From positions 1 to 55,059 of IMG/VR virus record IMGVR_UViG_3300017963_000062: a stretch of DNA of 55,059 nt. One strand, written 5' to 3'. Each line of letters opens with the position of its first letter. The first letter of the stretch is position 1. This DNA is from a virus. The position numbers were made by a program, and so were the translations under genes. Below are positions 8,964 to 18,294 of the stretch, piece after piece. Below the pieces are notes generated by a model that worked only from the letters and a program-made list of their open reading frames with translations, ran no database searches and had not been told where the DNA came from.

Positions 8964-9477
8964 CCGGAACCCCCTTTTTTGTACCGCTTAATGTTGTTTT
9001 TGCTATTATGGCCAATACACCTTGTTTAGTCAATAATTCAATGGATTGAGGCTCACCTCCTCGTTTAGTAACCCCTTCGTATAATTTTACAGGATAGCCA
9101 ATAGAATAATATTCTGCCAATCCTGTCTTGCTTATTTCATAGGCATAGATGAACTTGTCTTTTTTACACTTGAAAACCTCTGTGGCCATTCGGCGTTTAA
9201 GATCTTTTATGTACTTTTTATTCCCGCAAAAGTAACCAGTAAGCTCCAACACCTTGTCACACAGGTTAATCCTTACTGGGGGCCGCGGGATTTCTTCCAG
9301 GGTTCTTGGCATTTCATAATCTACTATGGCAAATCCTCCGGTGATTTCATCACCCTCTTTAACCGCCCAAACATTTTGGAAGTAGAAATATTCTTCTGGA
9401 ATTAAATGGCCAGAAGCACGTTTAAATGCTTCTGAGAATTCTGCCAGGTCTTTCCATTTGGTAAGTTTTACAATCAA
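8953..9477 (-). CDS. Putative GNAT-like N-acetyltransferase in the head operon
   Basis: A 174-residue protein. An N-terminal helix, WAVKEGDEITGGFAIVDYE (two strands with the look of a GNAT core), a YFCGNKK turn and helix, then YSIGYPVKLYEGV resemble the small acetyltransferase-like proteins often found in phage structural operons. No diagnostic catalytic residue is fixed in this family, so the enzymatic claim is weak. It overlaps the upstream NlpC-like gene by four bases. Confidence 0.4.
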   Translation of the reverse strand: MIVKLTKWKDLAEFSEAFKRASGHLIPEEYFYFQNVWAVKEGDEITGGFAIVDYEMPRTLEEIPRPPVRINLCDKVLELTGYFCGNKKYIKDLKRRMATEVFKCKKDKFIYAYEISKTGLAEYYSIGYPVKLYEGVTKRGGEPQSIELLTKQGVLAIIAKTTLSGTKKGVPDET

Positions 9478-9980
9478 TACATGTTCCCCCGTACTTTCAA
9501 AGCCTTATAAAGCATGTAAGGGGTCATTGCATCGAGCTGCAAATCAGATATGTCAACGCCGTAGAACCCTTTAAGATACGGTGCCACTGATCCCGCCACC
9601 TCTGTACACCAACGACCATTGCCAGACCACTTGTTTTTTTCTGGGTATGGGCAATTAAAAAGGTATTTCTTTAATCCAGCAATCCATGCGTAATAATAAG
9701 CACCCCAATCGTAAGGTACGTCTAAGCTGTCAAATATGCAGTCAGCATAAGCATGTGTTTCGTCCCTTGGCAATAATGGAAAGTCAATCTTTTCCACGGT
9801 CTGATATTTTTTATTCCAGTGATCCGCGTGGCTTGCCTTTCCCGCTGGCTTGGTACACTCAACAACAATATTAGCTCCACCCTCAAAAAATAGAATTCCA
9901 ACATGTGTAAAAGGCTCACCAGTTATATACCTATGAGCCTTTGAATACCATTTTTCATTGGTTGAAAATAAAAATTTCAT
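9474..9980 (-). CDS. Permuted NlpC/P60-type (YiiX/LRAT-like) papain-fold protein
   Basis: A 168-residue protein. The early motif EPFTHVGILFF (His26), the VVECT block (Glu41) and the late RWCTEVAGSVAP (Cys125) are in the order His, acid, Cys. That order is typical of circularly permuted NlpC/P60 proteins (YiiX, YaeF, LRAT group), and the opposite of normal NlpC/P60. Members hydrolyse amides or act as acyltransferases. In a head-to-tail operon it could be a virion-borne murein or lipid hydrolase (inference). The family call is moderate; the activity is unknown. Confidence 0.55.
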   Translation of the reverse strand: MKFLFSTNEKWYSKAHRYITGEPFTHVGILFFEGGANIVVECTKPAGKASHADHWNKKYQTVEKIDFPLLPRDETHAYADCIFDSLDVPYDWGAYYYAWIAGLKKYLFNCPYPEKNKWSGNGRWCTEVAGSVAPYLKGFYGVDISDLQLDAMTPYMLYKALKVRGNMY

Positions 9981-9981
9981 C

Positions 9982-10602
9982 TTACTCCTTGTAATGCTCG
10001 TAAATCATCTGAACACCGAAATAATCACCTATTGAGTGCTTCACAATCAAGCCAATTTTGTGTGAATAGTATGTTGTATCGTTTTCAAGGACAAATGTGG
10101 TATTGCCGTCCATTTGGATGAATGACTTGGCTGGAAAGAATGAAAGGTTGTAGCCGCCAGCAAGAAATGGAACGTTTCCACCGCTCGCTTCCGGTATGTG
10201 TGGCGCTAGGACACACCACAAATAGCAGTCTGTTGAAGGGGATTCCCTCAAACTGATGATCCCCGACTTTATGCAGTATTTGAAATTCGGCGTATAGTCT
10301 ATTCTTGTCTTTACGCATCCGGAATCAAGCCTTGCTTGAAATTGGGTTTCTGTTTCAGACTCATGGCCCGTTTGGCGAAATGAAAGCTCGTTGTCTGATG
10401 AATCAAAAAACATCATTTCGGCGTCGCCGTAATCGGTTCCGTCGTATATCCCGCCGTTGTCGTGCTTTCGGTTGTAGAGGCTGTTGTATTGCCCGACCTT
10501 GAAATCAAGAGATCTTGGTTCGTAATGAAATCCGTCCAAGGCTATTACGTTTTTATATTGAGGATGTCCCTGCTCATCGCGCTCCGGAATTACCACGCCC
10601 AT
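9982..10602 (-). CDS. Putative virion structural protein (206 aa)
   Basis: Starts at MGVVIPERDEQG with AGGAG seven bases upstream, overlapping the end of the previous gene. An earlier ATG at 10638 would lie inside that gene. The protein is rich in aromatic and charged residues with beta character, and has an HDNGGIYDGTDYGD segment and a C-terminal VQMIYEHYKE. I do not recognise a family. Its place in the tightly packed head operon suggests a virion component. Confidence 0.55.
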   Translation of the reverse strand: MGVVIPERDEQGHPQYKNVIALDGFHYEPRSLDFKVGQYNSLYNRKHDNGGIYDGTDYGDAEMMFFDSSDNELSFRQTGHESETETQFQARLDSGCVKTRIDYTPNFKYCIKSGIISLRESPSTDCYLWCVLAPHIPEASGGNVPFLAGGYNLSFFPAKSFIQMDGNTTFVLENDTTYYSHKIGLIVKHSIGDYFGVQMIYEHYKE

Positions 10603-10607
10603 TTTTT

Positions 10608-11822
10608 TTACTCCTGTCTGAATCCTTCTGCCAAGCATTCTAATTGTGCAAGACCAGATGATATATCGTCATAAATGTGGATATGAATGTAATCGTCATT
10701 TCCAATTCCGTAAGTTCCAGATTTTCTGATTATGAAGGAAAGTTCTGGCGCGAAAGTAGCAACAAATTGATCTTCCCCCGCTTGAACGTCGATTCTAAAA
10801 GCGTTGCCCGGTTGCGGGAAAGAGAAATAGTTTTTGAAATCTTCGGTTGTGAGTATTCCTGGAAGTGTTGTTATTTCGTTGTCAGATTTGATTTCAACCG
10901 ATATTCCCGAACCTCTTGACTGAGAACCAAGAGGCTGATTTTTACATAAAAATTGCCCGAATTTTATTCCGGAACAACCGCCATAACAACGTATCTGCGA
11001 TATGAACAGGTCTTCGTTGTTGTCAACTGGTACAGTGTACCTACACTTATTTTCTGTATAACTGGCTTCATCGCAATCCTGCCGCATGTCCTTGCTTGGA
11101 ATTGTTTCGGTATTGTAAAAGAATTCAAAAAACCTTTTTCCAAGACCGCCAGGAATAGAAAGAACCGTACCAGTTATGCCGAAAAATCCAAGCCTGCCTG
11201 GATCGTTTGGGGATCTCGCAAGTTCTGCCGCTTTCGATCGCCTTACGATGGAACCGTTTGCAATGGTGCATATTGTCAAGCCACTGCATGTTACAGTCCA
11301 TGATGATCTTGTTCCCCACTCGTTCATCAACCTTGATGCAATGTGTACATATCCAAAATCCTTTGCAACGTCACACTTCCAGTTGGCAAGAATAAAATTT
11401 GTATCGGCGTTTAATCCTACACATACATTTTCTGCTACCTCCCTTTCGGGATTGTCGTTGGCCACATCTGAAGCCGTGACTGTATAAGTATAGTCCACTG
11501 CTGGGTAAAGAGTAGTGCCAATTGGAGTAACTGCTGCTGGGATCTCTACCCTTACTGTATCGCCTGCCGAACCTATCCCGTTTGCATCTTCAAGGGTGCC
11601 GCCAAAAAAGAAGAAATCTGTACCTTGTGGATCAAGTCCAAATGTTGATTGAACTGTCACAATTGAACTGGTTTCCAACCTGTTTACTCCCGCCGACCTG
11701 CTTACATCGGCGCAATAATCATTGTCATCGTCACATAGCTTGGCTCTCTGTGACGTTGGCCACGCAGCACCAAAAACAAGAAGCAAGCACATGCCTGCAA
11801 GGAATGAAGCGGCTTTTCTCAT
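10608..11822 (-). CDS. Secreted Cys-rich protein with Sec signal peptide, inside the head operon
   Basis: A 404-residue protein that starts at an ATG with AGGAG at ideal spacing. The first ~25 residues are a clear Sec signal: MRK, then SFLAGMCLLLVFGAAW. The mature part is beta-rich and has more than a dozen cysteines, many in pairs (CSGLTIC, CYGGCSGIKFGQFLC), as expected for disulphides formed outside the cytoplasm. I recognise no family. Export is at odds with the capsid genes around it. Possible roles are surface exclusion, a receptor mask or a cargo effector (inference). Confidence 0.7.
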   Translation of the reverse strand: MRKAASFLAGMCLLLVFGAAWPTSQRAKLCDDDNDYCADVSRSAGVNRLETSSIVTVQSTFGLDPQGTDFFFFGGTLEDANGIGSAGDTVRVEIPAAVTPIGTTLYPAVDYTYTVTASDVANDNPEREVAENVCVGLNADTNFILANWKCDVAKDFGYVHIASRLMNEWGTRSSWTVTCSGLTICTIANGSIVRRSKAAELARSPNDPGRLGFFGITGTVLSIPGGLGKRFFEFFYNTETIPSKDMRQDCDEASYTENKCRYTVPVDNNEDLFISQIRCYGGCSGIKFGQFLCKNQPLGSQSRGSGISVEIKSDNEITTLPGILTTEDFKNYFSFPQPGNAFRIDVQAGEDQFVATFAPELSFIIRKSGTYGIGNDDYIHIHIYDDISSGLAQLECLAEGFRQE

Positions 11823-11900
11823 TGTTTTCTCCTAAAAAAAGTGGGGCTGGTTATGAGATTTAGGACCGGACACCCCCCCCGAAACGGTCACATGATATGA

Positions 11901-12500
11901 TTAGGTTGTTTCTTCAATGTATTGGATTGTGGAATATCCATCATTGGCTCTATCCCTATTAGTCGCCAGTACTTGGATTCCAACAGTCCCATCCCCCACA
12001 ACTTCACACATTGGAAAGTTGAGTTCTACAACTGGGCTAGCTGGCGATGTTACAACCTTTCCCCATGTTGTAAGTGTATCAACGCCGTTATATTCGCCAA
12101 TTTCCCATGTTACCAGTGACAAGGATGAAAGAGTAACCTTGATTTCCTTGGCTGTTTTGGCGTTTGTCACAACAGCATCATGCGCGTCTGTAGCATCCTT
12201 TGCCATGGAGTCATGAAGATGGTAGGAAAAATTTTTGTCAGAATCTGAGCTGGGAACAACAACCACCTTAACATTTCCATCCGGGTCAGTCCTTGGGATA
12301 ACAAGGCTTGGTGTTGCTTCGTCTGTCTTAAAAAACACAGGAACGGCAAAATCATTTGTTCCTGGTGTAATTGTATCTCCGTCTTGCCCAACTGTTACAA
12401 AGTCTGTAGCGGTGGAACCGGACTGGCCATCAACAAGTTTGATTTTAAATTCGTCATCTCTGTAAGTTTTTACGATTTGGGCTTCGTTAAATTCTGCCAT
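11901..12500 (-). CDS. Putative virion protein (199 aa)
   Basis: Starts MAEFNEAQIVKTYRDDEF with AAGGAG upstream; an in-frame ATG six bases earlier is less well spaced. The protein is acidic, beta-rich and low in cysteine. It has a VPVFFKTDEATPSLVIP segment and a C-terminal VGIQVLATNRDR. Such proteins next to the major capsid often decorate the shell, but I see no family motif. A GTTTAAAC site (12520) lies between it and the gene upstream. Confidence 0.55.
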   Translation of the reverse strand: MAEFNEAQIVKTYRDDEFKIKLVDGQSGSTATDFVTVGQDGDTITPGTNDFAVPVFFKTDEATPSLVIPRTDPDGNVKVVVVPSSDSDKNFSYHLHDSMAKDATDAHDAVVTNAKTAKEIKVTLSSLSLVTWEIGEYNGVDTLTTWGKVVTSPASPVVELNFPMCEVVGDGTVGIQVLATNRDRANDGYSTIQYIEETT

Positions 12501-12521
12501 GCTCACTCTCCTTGTGTGCGT

Positions 12522-12710
12522 TTAAACGTCATCTGATTCGAGATTTTGAAGGCTTTCCCTGCACTTCTCCAACTCTTCTTTTAATGTGGATATAGTCATA
12601 TTATACTCTATGATCTTAAATTCATAATCTTCTATTTTTGCTTTCGTTGCAAAAATTGTTTTTCTCCTGGCAACGCGCTTTTTAAGCTCATCGAATTCCT
12701 GCTTGTTCAT
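12522..12710 (-). CDS. Small coiled-coil protein (62 aa)
   Basis: Starts MNKQEFDELKKRVARRKT with GAGGG upstream, and is helical and highly charged throughout. Its last codons are GAC GTT TAA, so the stop codon is the centre of a GTTTAAAC palindrome. Function unknown. Its place between two likely head proteins suggests an assembly factor or a minor virion part. Confidence 0.55.
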   Translation of the reverse strand: MNKQEFDELKKRVARRKTIFATKAKIEDYEFKIIEYNMTISTLKEELEKCRESLQNLESDDV

Positions 12711-12712
12711 TG

Positions 12713-13543
12713 TTAACCCTCGTATACAAAGATATTATAGTCGGCGTTTACATTGCTGTAATTGGTGTTTTTTACTTTTACCTTTAAATTGTCGGTGGCC
12801 TCGAATTTGTAGGCTCCCATATCAATATCTATATTTCTGTCGTTCCAAGAATTTCGCTTCATAGCCCAGGGGGAATTGTTTATTAGAACAGTAAACAATC
12901 CATAACCGTCACCTTCACAAAGGATCTTTATTACTCTTGTGTCAGCCGTGTATGTTTTATCAATTAATGTTTGTTCTGCGCCTTTTGCGATATTCGCCGT
13001 AGCATGTATTACGTTTTCGAAAATAGTAACGGAAGAAACAAATATTTCCCCGTCTTCTCCTATCCTTAAGAATTTCCAGACTCCGTTGGTTTCGTCGTAG
13101 CCTCCCATCGCTACAGCTTTGTCCGTAAGAAAATTTACAGTCTGGTTTTCTTCAATGATAGCGTCTGCTAATTCTGTCGCCGATGTACTTACAATGGTTC
13201 CATAGACAGAAAATTTAACACTCCCACCTGTAACAGTAGCCTTTAGATAGGCTTTATCGTGGGTATTTCCAACCAGAACTTTGTCGGTTGCAAGGCCGCT
13301 TGAAAGGGGATTGTGTTGCCTTAAAAGGTTGCCTTCTCCAATCTCAAATCCAGTTGTGAAATCATAATACTCTACAAGGACCGAGCCGCCAGCAGTTGAC
13401 TCAACTAAAACAGTAGACAATATGGAATTGCCTGCAAGATCAAGTTTTGCATAATAAACACCTGCCACCCTTGTTTCCAAGGGCAAGAGGTCTAGCGATT
13501 CTCCATCACTAAGGGTGTGTTTTGCATCAAATGATATAGCCAT
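12713..13543 (-). CDS. Putative head decoration / virion protein (276 aa)
   Basis: A protein of beta character with many small residues, lacking cysteine-rich motifs. N-terminus MAISFDAKHTLSDGESLDLLP; the C-terminal half (MGAYKFEATDNLKVKVKN) resembles a jelly-roll-type decoration or fibre domain. It is the first gene after the major capsid gene, the usual place of a decoration protein. Family not recognised. Confidence 0.5.
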   Translation of the reverse strand: MAISFDAKHTLSDGESLDLLPLETRVAGVYYAKLDLAGNSILSTVLVESTAGGSVLVEYYDFTTGFEIGEGNLLRQHNPLSSGLATDKVLVGNTHDKAYLKATVTGGSVKFSVYGTIVSTSATELADAIIEENQTVNFLTDKAVAMGGYDETNGVWKFLRIGEDGEIFVSSVTIFENVIHATANIAKGAEQTLIDKTYTADTRVIKILCEGDGYGLFTVLINNSPWAMKRNSWNDRNIDIDMGAYKFEATDNLKVKVKNTNYSNVNADYNIFVYEG

Positions 13544-13608
13544 ATCGTTATCCCCAAAAACGGGCCGCCCGAAAAGTCAAGCGGCCCTTAAACTAGGATA
13601 GGGGGATA

Positions 13609-15135
13609 TTAAGATGGGACATTAATCCCGTAACTTACTGTTTTCTCGTTGGCTCCATTTGGCGTACCTTGAAAATCGACTCTTGAATAACTTGCAATTT
13701 CATAACGATCATCCTTACTTAGGGCTTCTCTAAGAGCCATTCGGATAGGTCGCCTAACTGCCCAATACCATCTATCTTTGTGGATAAGTAATAGACCTGT
13801 TCTATCAGTAGTCACTCCATCATAAACGCCTGTCGCGTTTAGATCTTCCCTCATAAAACCAGACTGCATAATTGGAGTCCCTGCGTAAGATCCTAATTGG
13901 CCCTTCAAAACCGTGGCCTTGTCGGCCATTTTGTCAACCGTGACAACGTTGTCAGTGCCCATCATTCCATTGTAAGCAGAAGGCCCAACGATCCAAATTA
14001 AGTCGAGAGGATTAACGCCAAATTTACCTAGCTCTTTTCTGTGTGCTCTAAGCTTCGCATCAGTTATCGCACCGTTCAGATAATCGTATGTTCCACCGTT
14101 TGCACTGTTTTGGATACCGTAGTACCTAAGTCCGTGAAATTGCTTTTCTGCGAGGTCTGCAGCGCCTGCCTGCGTGTCAGAATCAATATGAACTGTACCT
14201 ATCTTTGTTCCGTTTATGACACAAGATTCATAAGATCTCAAATGAGCGTTTGTCAATTCCATTTTGGCTAATTCTAAAATACCAATTATGGAATCCTCAT
14301 TTACTTCTTCTGGAATGATAAAATATTCGCCATATTTGCTGGCCGTAAAAGTGATTTTTCCAGTTGTAAAACTGGCATCGGTCATTGATGTATTTTCTGC
14401 AATTCTTCGCGCTTTTGTAAAATCACCCGCTGTTGGCAACTCATAAGGCGAGGTAGGCATATCAATCTGTCTTAATGCACCAACTAATTCACGGTCTAAT
14501 TCTAGCTCTGGTATGTAAGTACTTGAAATTGCTGTAGGAATCCATTCTGCCCCCCCACCAACAACGCCAGTGCCGAATGATTTTATGCGAGGAATAAGCA
14601 CGTTTTTAGCATAATATGACTCTAAAATATTCTTGCATTTTCCAAATCTATCTTGGCTTTCAGAAGCGCCGATTTTGTCCAATGGGTCACCATAAAACAT
14701 TTGCGCGATAAAACGAGCATTCTGAAATTCTTTTTTCATCTGACAAACTAGGGATTTCAATTCTCTTGGAACATTTCGATAGCCCTGGGCTTCGGTGTTT
14801 ACATTAATAAGATCTTTTACGTTGGAGACACCAAAATATGACTTGCACCTCGATTCGTCGCTGTTAGATCGGTTCATTGGCTGGTAACCTCCTGTTGTCC
14901 TACCTTCTTCGGAGCCTAGTAATTTTTCTTTGTTTTCTTTTTCGTCTTGCTTTTCCTTGTCAGCTTTTTCCTTGGCTGCCTTTTCCTTTTCAACTTCTTC
15001 AGCTTCCTTGGCTTTTTTGGCTTCCAATTCTTTCGCCTTGAAAGTTTCATTTTCTTCGTTCAAAGATTTATTGGTAGCTTCAAGGTCGTTTAAACGGCCT
15101 TCCAACTTTCTGTAATCGGCTACAGTTAGTTTCAT
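13609..15135 (-). CDS. Major capsid protein, HK97 fold, with N-terminal scaffold (delta) domain
   Basis: Starts at MKLTVADYRK, with GGAAGGA upstream; an in-frame ATG 24 bases earlier lacks such a site. The protein is 508 residues. The first ~90 residues are an alternating Lys/Glu coiled coil, the delta domain that is removed by the prohead protease. The HK97 core follows: STYIPELELDRELVGAL, a FTTGKITFTASKYGEYFIIP strand block, an A-domain-like stretch with LIWIVGPSAYNGM, and a closing DRWYWAVRRPIRMALREAL block. The protease gene immediately upstream in the operon fits this. Confidence 0.9.
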   Translation of the reverse strand: MKLTVADYRKLEGRLNDLEATNKSLNEENETFKAKELEAKKAKEAEEVEKEKAAKEKADKEKQDEKENKEKLLGSEEGRTTGGYQPMNRSNSDESRCKSYFGVSNVKDLINVNTEAQGYRNVPRELKSLVCQMKKEFQNARFIAQMFYGDPLDKIGASESQDRFGKCKNILESYYAKNVLIPRIKSFGTGVVGGGAEWIPTAISSTYIPELELDRELVGALRQIDMPTSPYELPTAGDFTKARRIAENTSMTDASFTTGKITFTASKYGEYFIIPEEVNEDSIIGILELAKMELTNAHLRSYESCVINGTKIGTVHIDSDTQAGAADLAEKQFHGLRYYGIQNSANGGTYDYLNGAITDAKLRAHRKELGKFGVNPLDLIWIVGPSAYNGMMGTDNVVTVDKMADKATVLKGQLGSYAGTPIMQSGFMREDLNATGVYDGVTTDRTGLLLIHKDRWYWAVRRPIRMALREALSKDDRYEIASYSRVDFQGTPNGANEKTVSYGINVPS

Positions 15136-15196
15136 TTTGTTATCCTTCCGTGGAAACAATAATAATAATTAGCGATGATTAACCGTTACACAGCGT

Positions 15197-16645
15197 TTAA
15201 ACATCTAGTTTGTCAAGTCTTTGATTTAATTTTGCATGATAATCTCTAATAATGTCAAGGTTTTCCTGCTTTTCCTTAGAAGGTTCGGTGTTTAAACGCT
15301 GTCCGTTTAACGCAAGGGATTGTGGAGCAGCTAGCATTGCACCGCCCATTATCTGTTTTAATCCCTGGATCTCTCCGATTAGTTGAGCAAGCAGGACGTT
15401 GGTTTGCTTGGCTTCGTTCAATCCAACATCTCCTGGGGATGATTCTATATATCCTTGTCCTTGAATTGGCTGGGTAGGCATTGGGGCTAGGTTTTTGAAA
15501 ACCATTCCCCACGATTCTGGTTTTAAATCACAGCTTTTTTCTTTAGAGCACTTTGCAATAGCTATAGCAATAGCCTGGTCTTGCGGTTTCCCTGCCTCCA
15601 TCTCTTCTTTGATCCAATTTGAAACACATTTGGCATAAGATTTTTGCTTTTCGTCTTCCTCTTCTTCTAGGGGTATCTCTGATTCGTCTTGAAGCTCTTC
15701 ATCTGCAAGCTCTTCGTCTTGAATCTCTGTCTCTTGCTCTAGCAGTATTTCTTCCCCTTCCTCTTCAAGTGATTCTTGGTTCTCTTCTGTGTCAGTGTTT
15801 CCGTTCTCCAAAGGCTCTTCTTTGTCTTCCTCTTCATCCGCTATTTCCTCCGGACGCCTTATTGTATCGGCGTTTAAGTTAGTATCTATGTTGTTTAATT
15901 CCATTAGCTCACTTGACTGTATCCCAAGATTGGAGGCCAAGGAAGTGATTAATTTCTCGCTTGCCTGGTGGATATTTCCAGCCATAAATTCAAACATTTC
16001 ATCTAATGACATTTCTGATTCTTTAGCTATTTTTGTCAGCATGTCTTCTCTTGAAAAGCCCTCTTGTTCTTGCATTTCAGATATTTTTGCATGAACTCTA
16101 GCAGCAACTGCAGCACCCTTTTGCTTAAGCAGTCGGCTTTTTATGTCTTTGAGGCTTCCTTCTTTAAGCATCTTTGTTGATAGTTCAAACTGTGATTCTT
16201 GATTCATTGGGATAGACACTATTGAACTCTCAAGGAGATCAACACCCATAAGATGGATAGAATCTTCTGTTTCTTTTTCTGATTCAACATCTATGCCTAC
16301 AGAGAAAGAGTTCAAAATCCCTTCTTCAACCAAGTCCCTTACTTTTTTTATCTCTGGTACTTCGGATTGTGAGATCCTAACCTTCATCCATAGACCTTCT
16401 TCGTCAACCTTGGCATCAATCCCCTTGCCTACTGGTAGATCCTTGTTGTGATTAAAAAGTATTATTGGATTTTTTTTCCATTCGTCTATACGCCACTGGT
16501 CAATAGGGACATGCTCCATCCCCCTGTCTATCACCTTATTTCCCTTCTTGTAGGATCGGTTTGCATATCCTTCTATAATAGTTTCTTTTTTATCGCCTTC
16601 TTTCTTTTTTACCTTATAGTCAAAGTTAAACAGCAATTTGCGCAT
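15197..16645 (-). CDS. HK97-type prohead protease fused to an acidic scaffold-like tail
   Basis: Starts at MRKLLFNFDYKVKKKEG with GGGGTG upstream; the frame is open further upstream but without a good start. The protein is 482 residues. Residues 20-165 are the U35/S78 protease: ILFNHNKDLPVG (His66) and ILNSFSVGI (Ser113/115) carry the catalytic motif. A helical linker, a very acidic tract near residues 265-335, and the motif AGKPQDQAIAIAIAKC follow. The C-terminus is helical and may act as scaffold. The gene ends GAT GTT TAA inside a GTTTAAAC site, and another site lies at 15290. It lies downstream of a predicted promoter. Confidence 0.85.
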   Translation of the reverse strand: MRKLLFNFDYKVKKKEGDKKETIIEGYANRSYKKGNKVIDRGMEHVPIDQWRIDEWKKNPIILFNHNKDLPVGKGIDAKVDEEGLWMKVRISQSEVPEIKKVRDLVEEGILNSFSVGIDVESEKETEDSIHLMGVDLLESSIVSIPMNQESQFELSTKMLKEGSLKDIKSRLLKQKGAAVAARVHAKISEMQEQEGFSREDMLTKIAKESEMSLDEMFEFMAGNIHQASEKLITSLASNLGIQSSELMELNNIDTNLNADTIRRPEEIADEEEDKEEPLENGNTDTEENQESLEEEGEEILLEQETEIQDEELADEELQDESEIPLEEEEDEKQKSYAKCVSNWIKEEMEAGKPQDQAIAIAIAKCSKEKSCDLKPESWGMVFKNLAPMPTQPIQGQGYIESSPGDVGLNEAKQTNVLLAQLIGEIQGLKQIMGGAMLAAPQSLALNGQRLNTEPSKEKQENLDIIRDYHAKLNQRLDKLDV

Positions 16646-16692
16646 TAAAACACCCCTTGGTTTTGTATTAATATTTTGGCATTGTGTAATAA

Positions 16693-16722
16693 ATAATATG
16701 TCACGTTTAAACGGGGGGTCAA
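16693..16722 (-). promoter_or_regulatory. Leftward head-operon promoter with GTTTAAAC between -35 and -10
   Basis: On the minus strand: TTGACC (16722-16717), an 18-base spacer, TATTAT (16698-16693), ahead of the protease/capsid genes. GTTTAAAC (16705-16712) starts four bases after the -35 box, the same offset as in the 24.7-kb promoter. Predicted by eye. Confidence 0.55.
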
Positions 16723-16725
16723 GCA

Positions 16726-17214
16726 ATGATTTATGACGATCAAACAGAGCATACAATTAGAGTTGAAGCGGAAGCCGCTTCAGTTATCACCGAAAAGCTG
16801 GGAATGACCGTTGAGAGAATGCCTGGTCAATATAGATTTTCCGATTTTATCGGGTATTCAGATGACGTTGTATCTTGCCTTATTGAAATTAAAAGCAGGA
16901 ATATCAAGTTGCACACATACAAAGAGGTTATTCTTTCCTGGTCGAAATTTGTAAAAGCTCATGCTTATGTTTTTTCTGCTGGAATCCCTTTTATAGTGGT
17001 ATTTTGTTTCAAAGATTGCGTTGCAATATACCAGTGGCGTGGTGAATCGTTAACGGGAAAGGTTAAGCTTTCTGGTCGCACTGTTAAATATAGAAGGCCG
17101 CAAGATATCGAACCGTGTGTATATATCCCAGTTAAGGACATGGAAATAATATCTATGGAGCCAATACCTTCTATGTGTAAAGGATCTAGAGTTATAGATC
17201 TTTTTAAAAGGTAA
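16726..17214 (+). CDS. PD-(D/E)XK nuclease-like protein (162 aa)
   Basis: Starts MIYDDQTEHTIRVEAEAAS with a GGGGGG purine run upstream. It is on the opposite strand to the surrounding head genes, so it is a cargo gene. An N-terminal helix, then FSDFIGYSDDVVSCLIEIKSRN: the D..(~15)..EIK arrangement is the PD-(D/E)XK core, followed by a mixed alpha/beta C-terminus. Such small phage proteins may be resolvases, restriction-like nucleases or inactive binders. The exact family is not clear. Confidence 0.55.
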   Translation: MIYDDQTEHTIRVEAEAASVITEKLGMTVERMPGQYRFSDFIGYSDDVVSCLIEIKSRNIKLHTYKEVILSWSKFVKAHAYVFSAGIPFIVVFCFKDCVAIYQWRGESLTGKVKLSGRTVKYRRPQDIEPCVYIPVKDMEIISMEPIPSMCKGSRVIDLFKR

Positions 17215-17311
17215 AAAAAAGCGGCCATAAAAAAATCTTGGATTGGACGACTGACCTTATTGTGACCGCTTGCCAGAATACTATCTAGACTGATGATTTA
17301 ACAAAACAACG

Positions 17312-18220
17312 TTATTGCTGCAAGGAAAATTCTCCCTGGCTTTCAGCATCTGTTTCGTATTGATTTAAGACAGGTGAATATGTGTAATATCTAACCTTGT
17401 TCTCTTCTGGATAGAATGTATAGTACCGCAAAAAAAAGACTTCGTTGCTGTCACACTGGTAATCAACAACAAAAGAATGTGAATTGTTTTCTTTATAATA
17501 GGCTTCACGCACACAGCTATGGCCGCCATTGCTTAAAACTATGTTTTCATGGTGCCTAAGCAGTTGCTCTCTTATAATACTTGAAGACCATATATCATGC
17601 GTAGCAAGTATGACTTTATGGTCGGGGTAGGACAATAAAATCTCTTTGGCCCAATTGAGAGATCCATAATTTGGGTCGCTGTAAGGATCAAAAGACTGCA
17701 GCTGCAAGAACAGGTAGTCAACGCCTCCCAAATCCATGTTGAAAAATATATTTTCTGTCCCATTGTGGTTACCTCCAAACCATGGCAAACCATCGAAGTC
17801 ATGCAGTGGAAAGTGCTGGTTGAAGGAGTCCAAGGAATCATGATTTCCAGCTACTGGCATGTATAAAACCTTTCCTCTCAAATGTTCCCATGCTCTTTTT
17901 CCTCTTGCCCATTGGCTGCCGTTTGACCAGTTTTCTGTGATGTCACCCAATCCCTGCACCATCTTTATGTTTAAACGACCTACATTTTCAGCTATCCATT
18001 TAAATGATTCGTCCATTCTTTCATAGGGTGCTTTTCCCCAGTTAGCTGTATAGTGTTGGGTGTCTGGTATTACTACCAACGTCCAAGGAAGTCTTTCGGG
18101 ATTTTGGTCTTCTGACTGTGTTTCACAACCAGGATCGACAAAAGCATTGGTGTCATTTCTTTCGGTTGCGCAAGCGAAAAAAAGAAAAAAAACAGTTGTC
18201 AGCATCGCTAGCTTTTTCAT
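17312..18220 (-). CDS. Exported lipoprotein calcineurin-like metallophosphoesterase
   Basis: A 302-residue protein. The N-terminus MKKLAMLTTVFFLFFAC is a lipoprotein signal with the lipobox ending at Cys17. The metallophosphoesterase motifs occur in order: VIPDTQHYT, GLGDITEN, AGNHDS, ATHDIW and SNGGHS. All the metal ligands of the fold (D, H, D, N, H, H) can be placed. The enzyme would act in the periplasm or at the cell surface on a phosphoester, nucleotide or lipid substrate that cannot be inferred. It has its own AAAGGA site and lies between the protease and methyltransferase blocks. The signal suggests a moron acting on the host envelope. Confidence 0.8.
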   Translation of the reverse strand: MKKLAMLTTVFFLFFACATERNDTNAFVDPGCETQSEDQNPERLPWTLVVIPDTQHYTANWGKAPYERMDESFKWIAENVGRLNIKMVQGLGDITENWSNGSQWARGKRAWEHLRGKVLYMPVAGNHDSLDSFNQHFPLHDFDGLPWFGGNHNGTENIFFNMDLGGVDYLFLQLQSFDPYSDPNYGSLNWAKEILLSYPDHKVILATHDIWSSSIIREQLLRHHENIVLSNGGHSCVREAYYKENNSHSFVVDYQCDSNEVFFLRYYTFYPEENKVRYYTYSPVLNQYETDAESQGEFSLQQ

Positions 18221-18294
18221 AGGATTCCTTTCTGCATATTATTTGATACAATTATTTTTTCACTGCTAATTTTATCATAAAAGGATGGTTTAAT

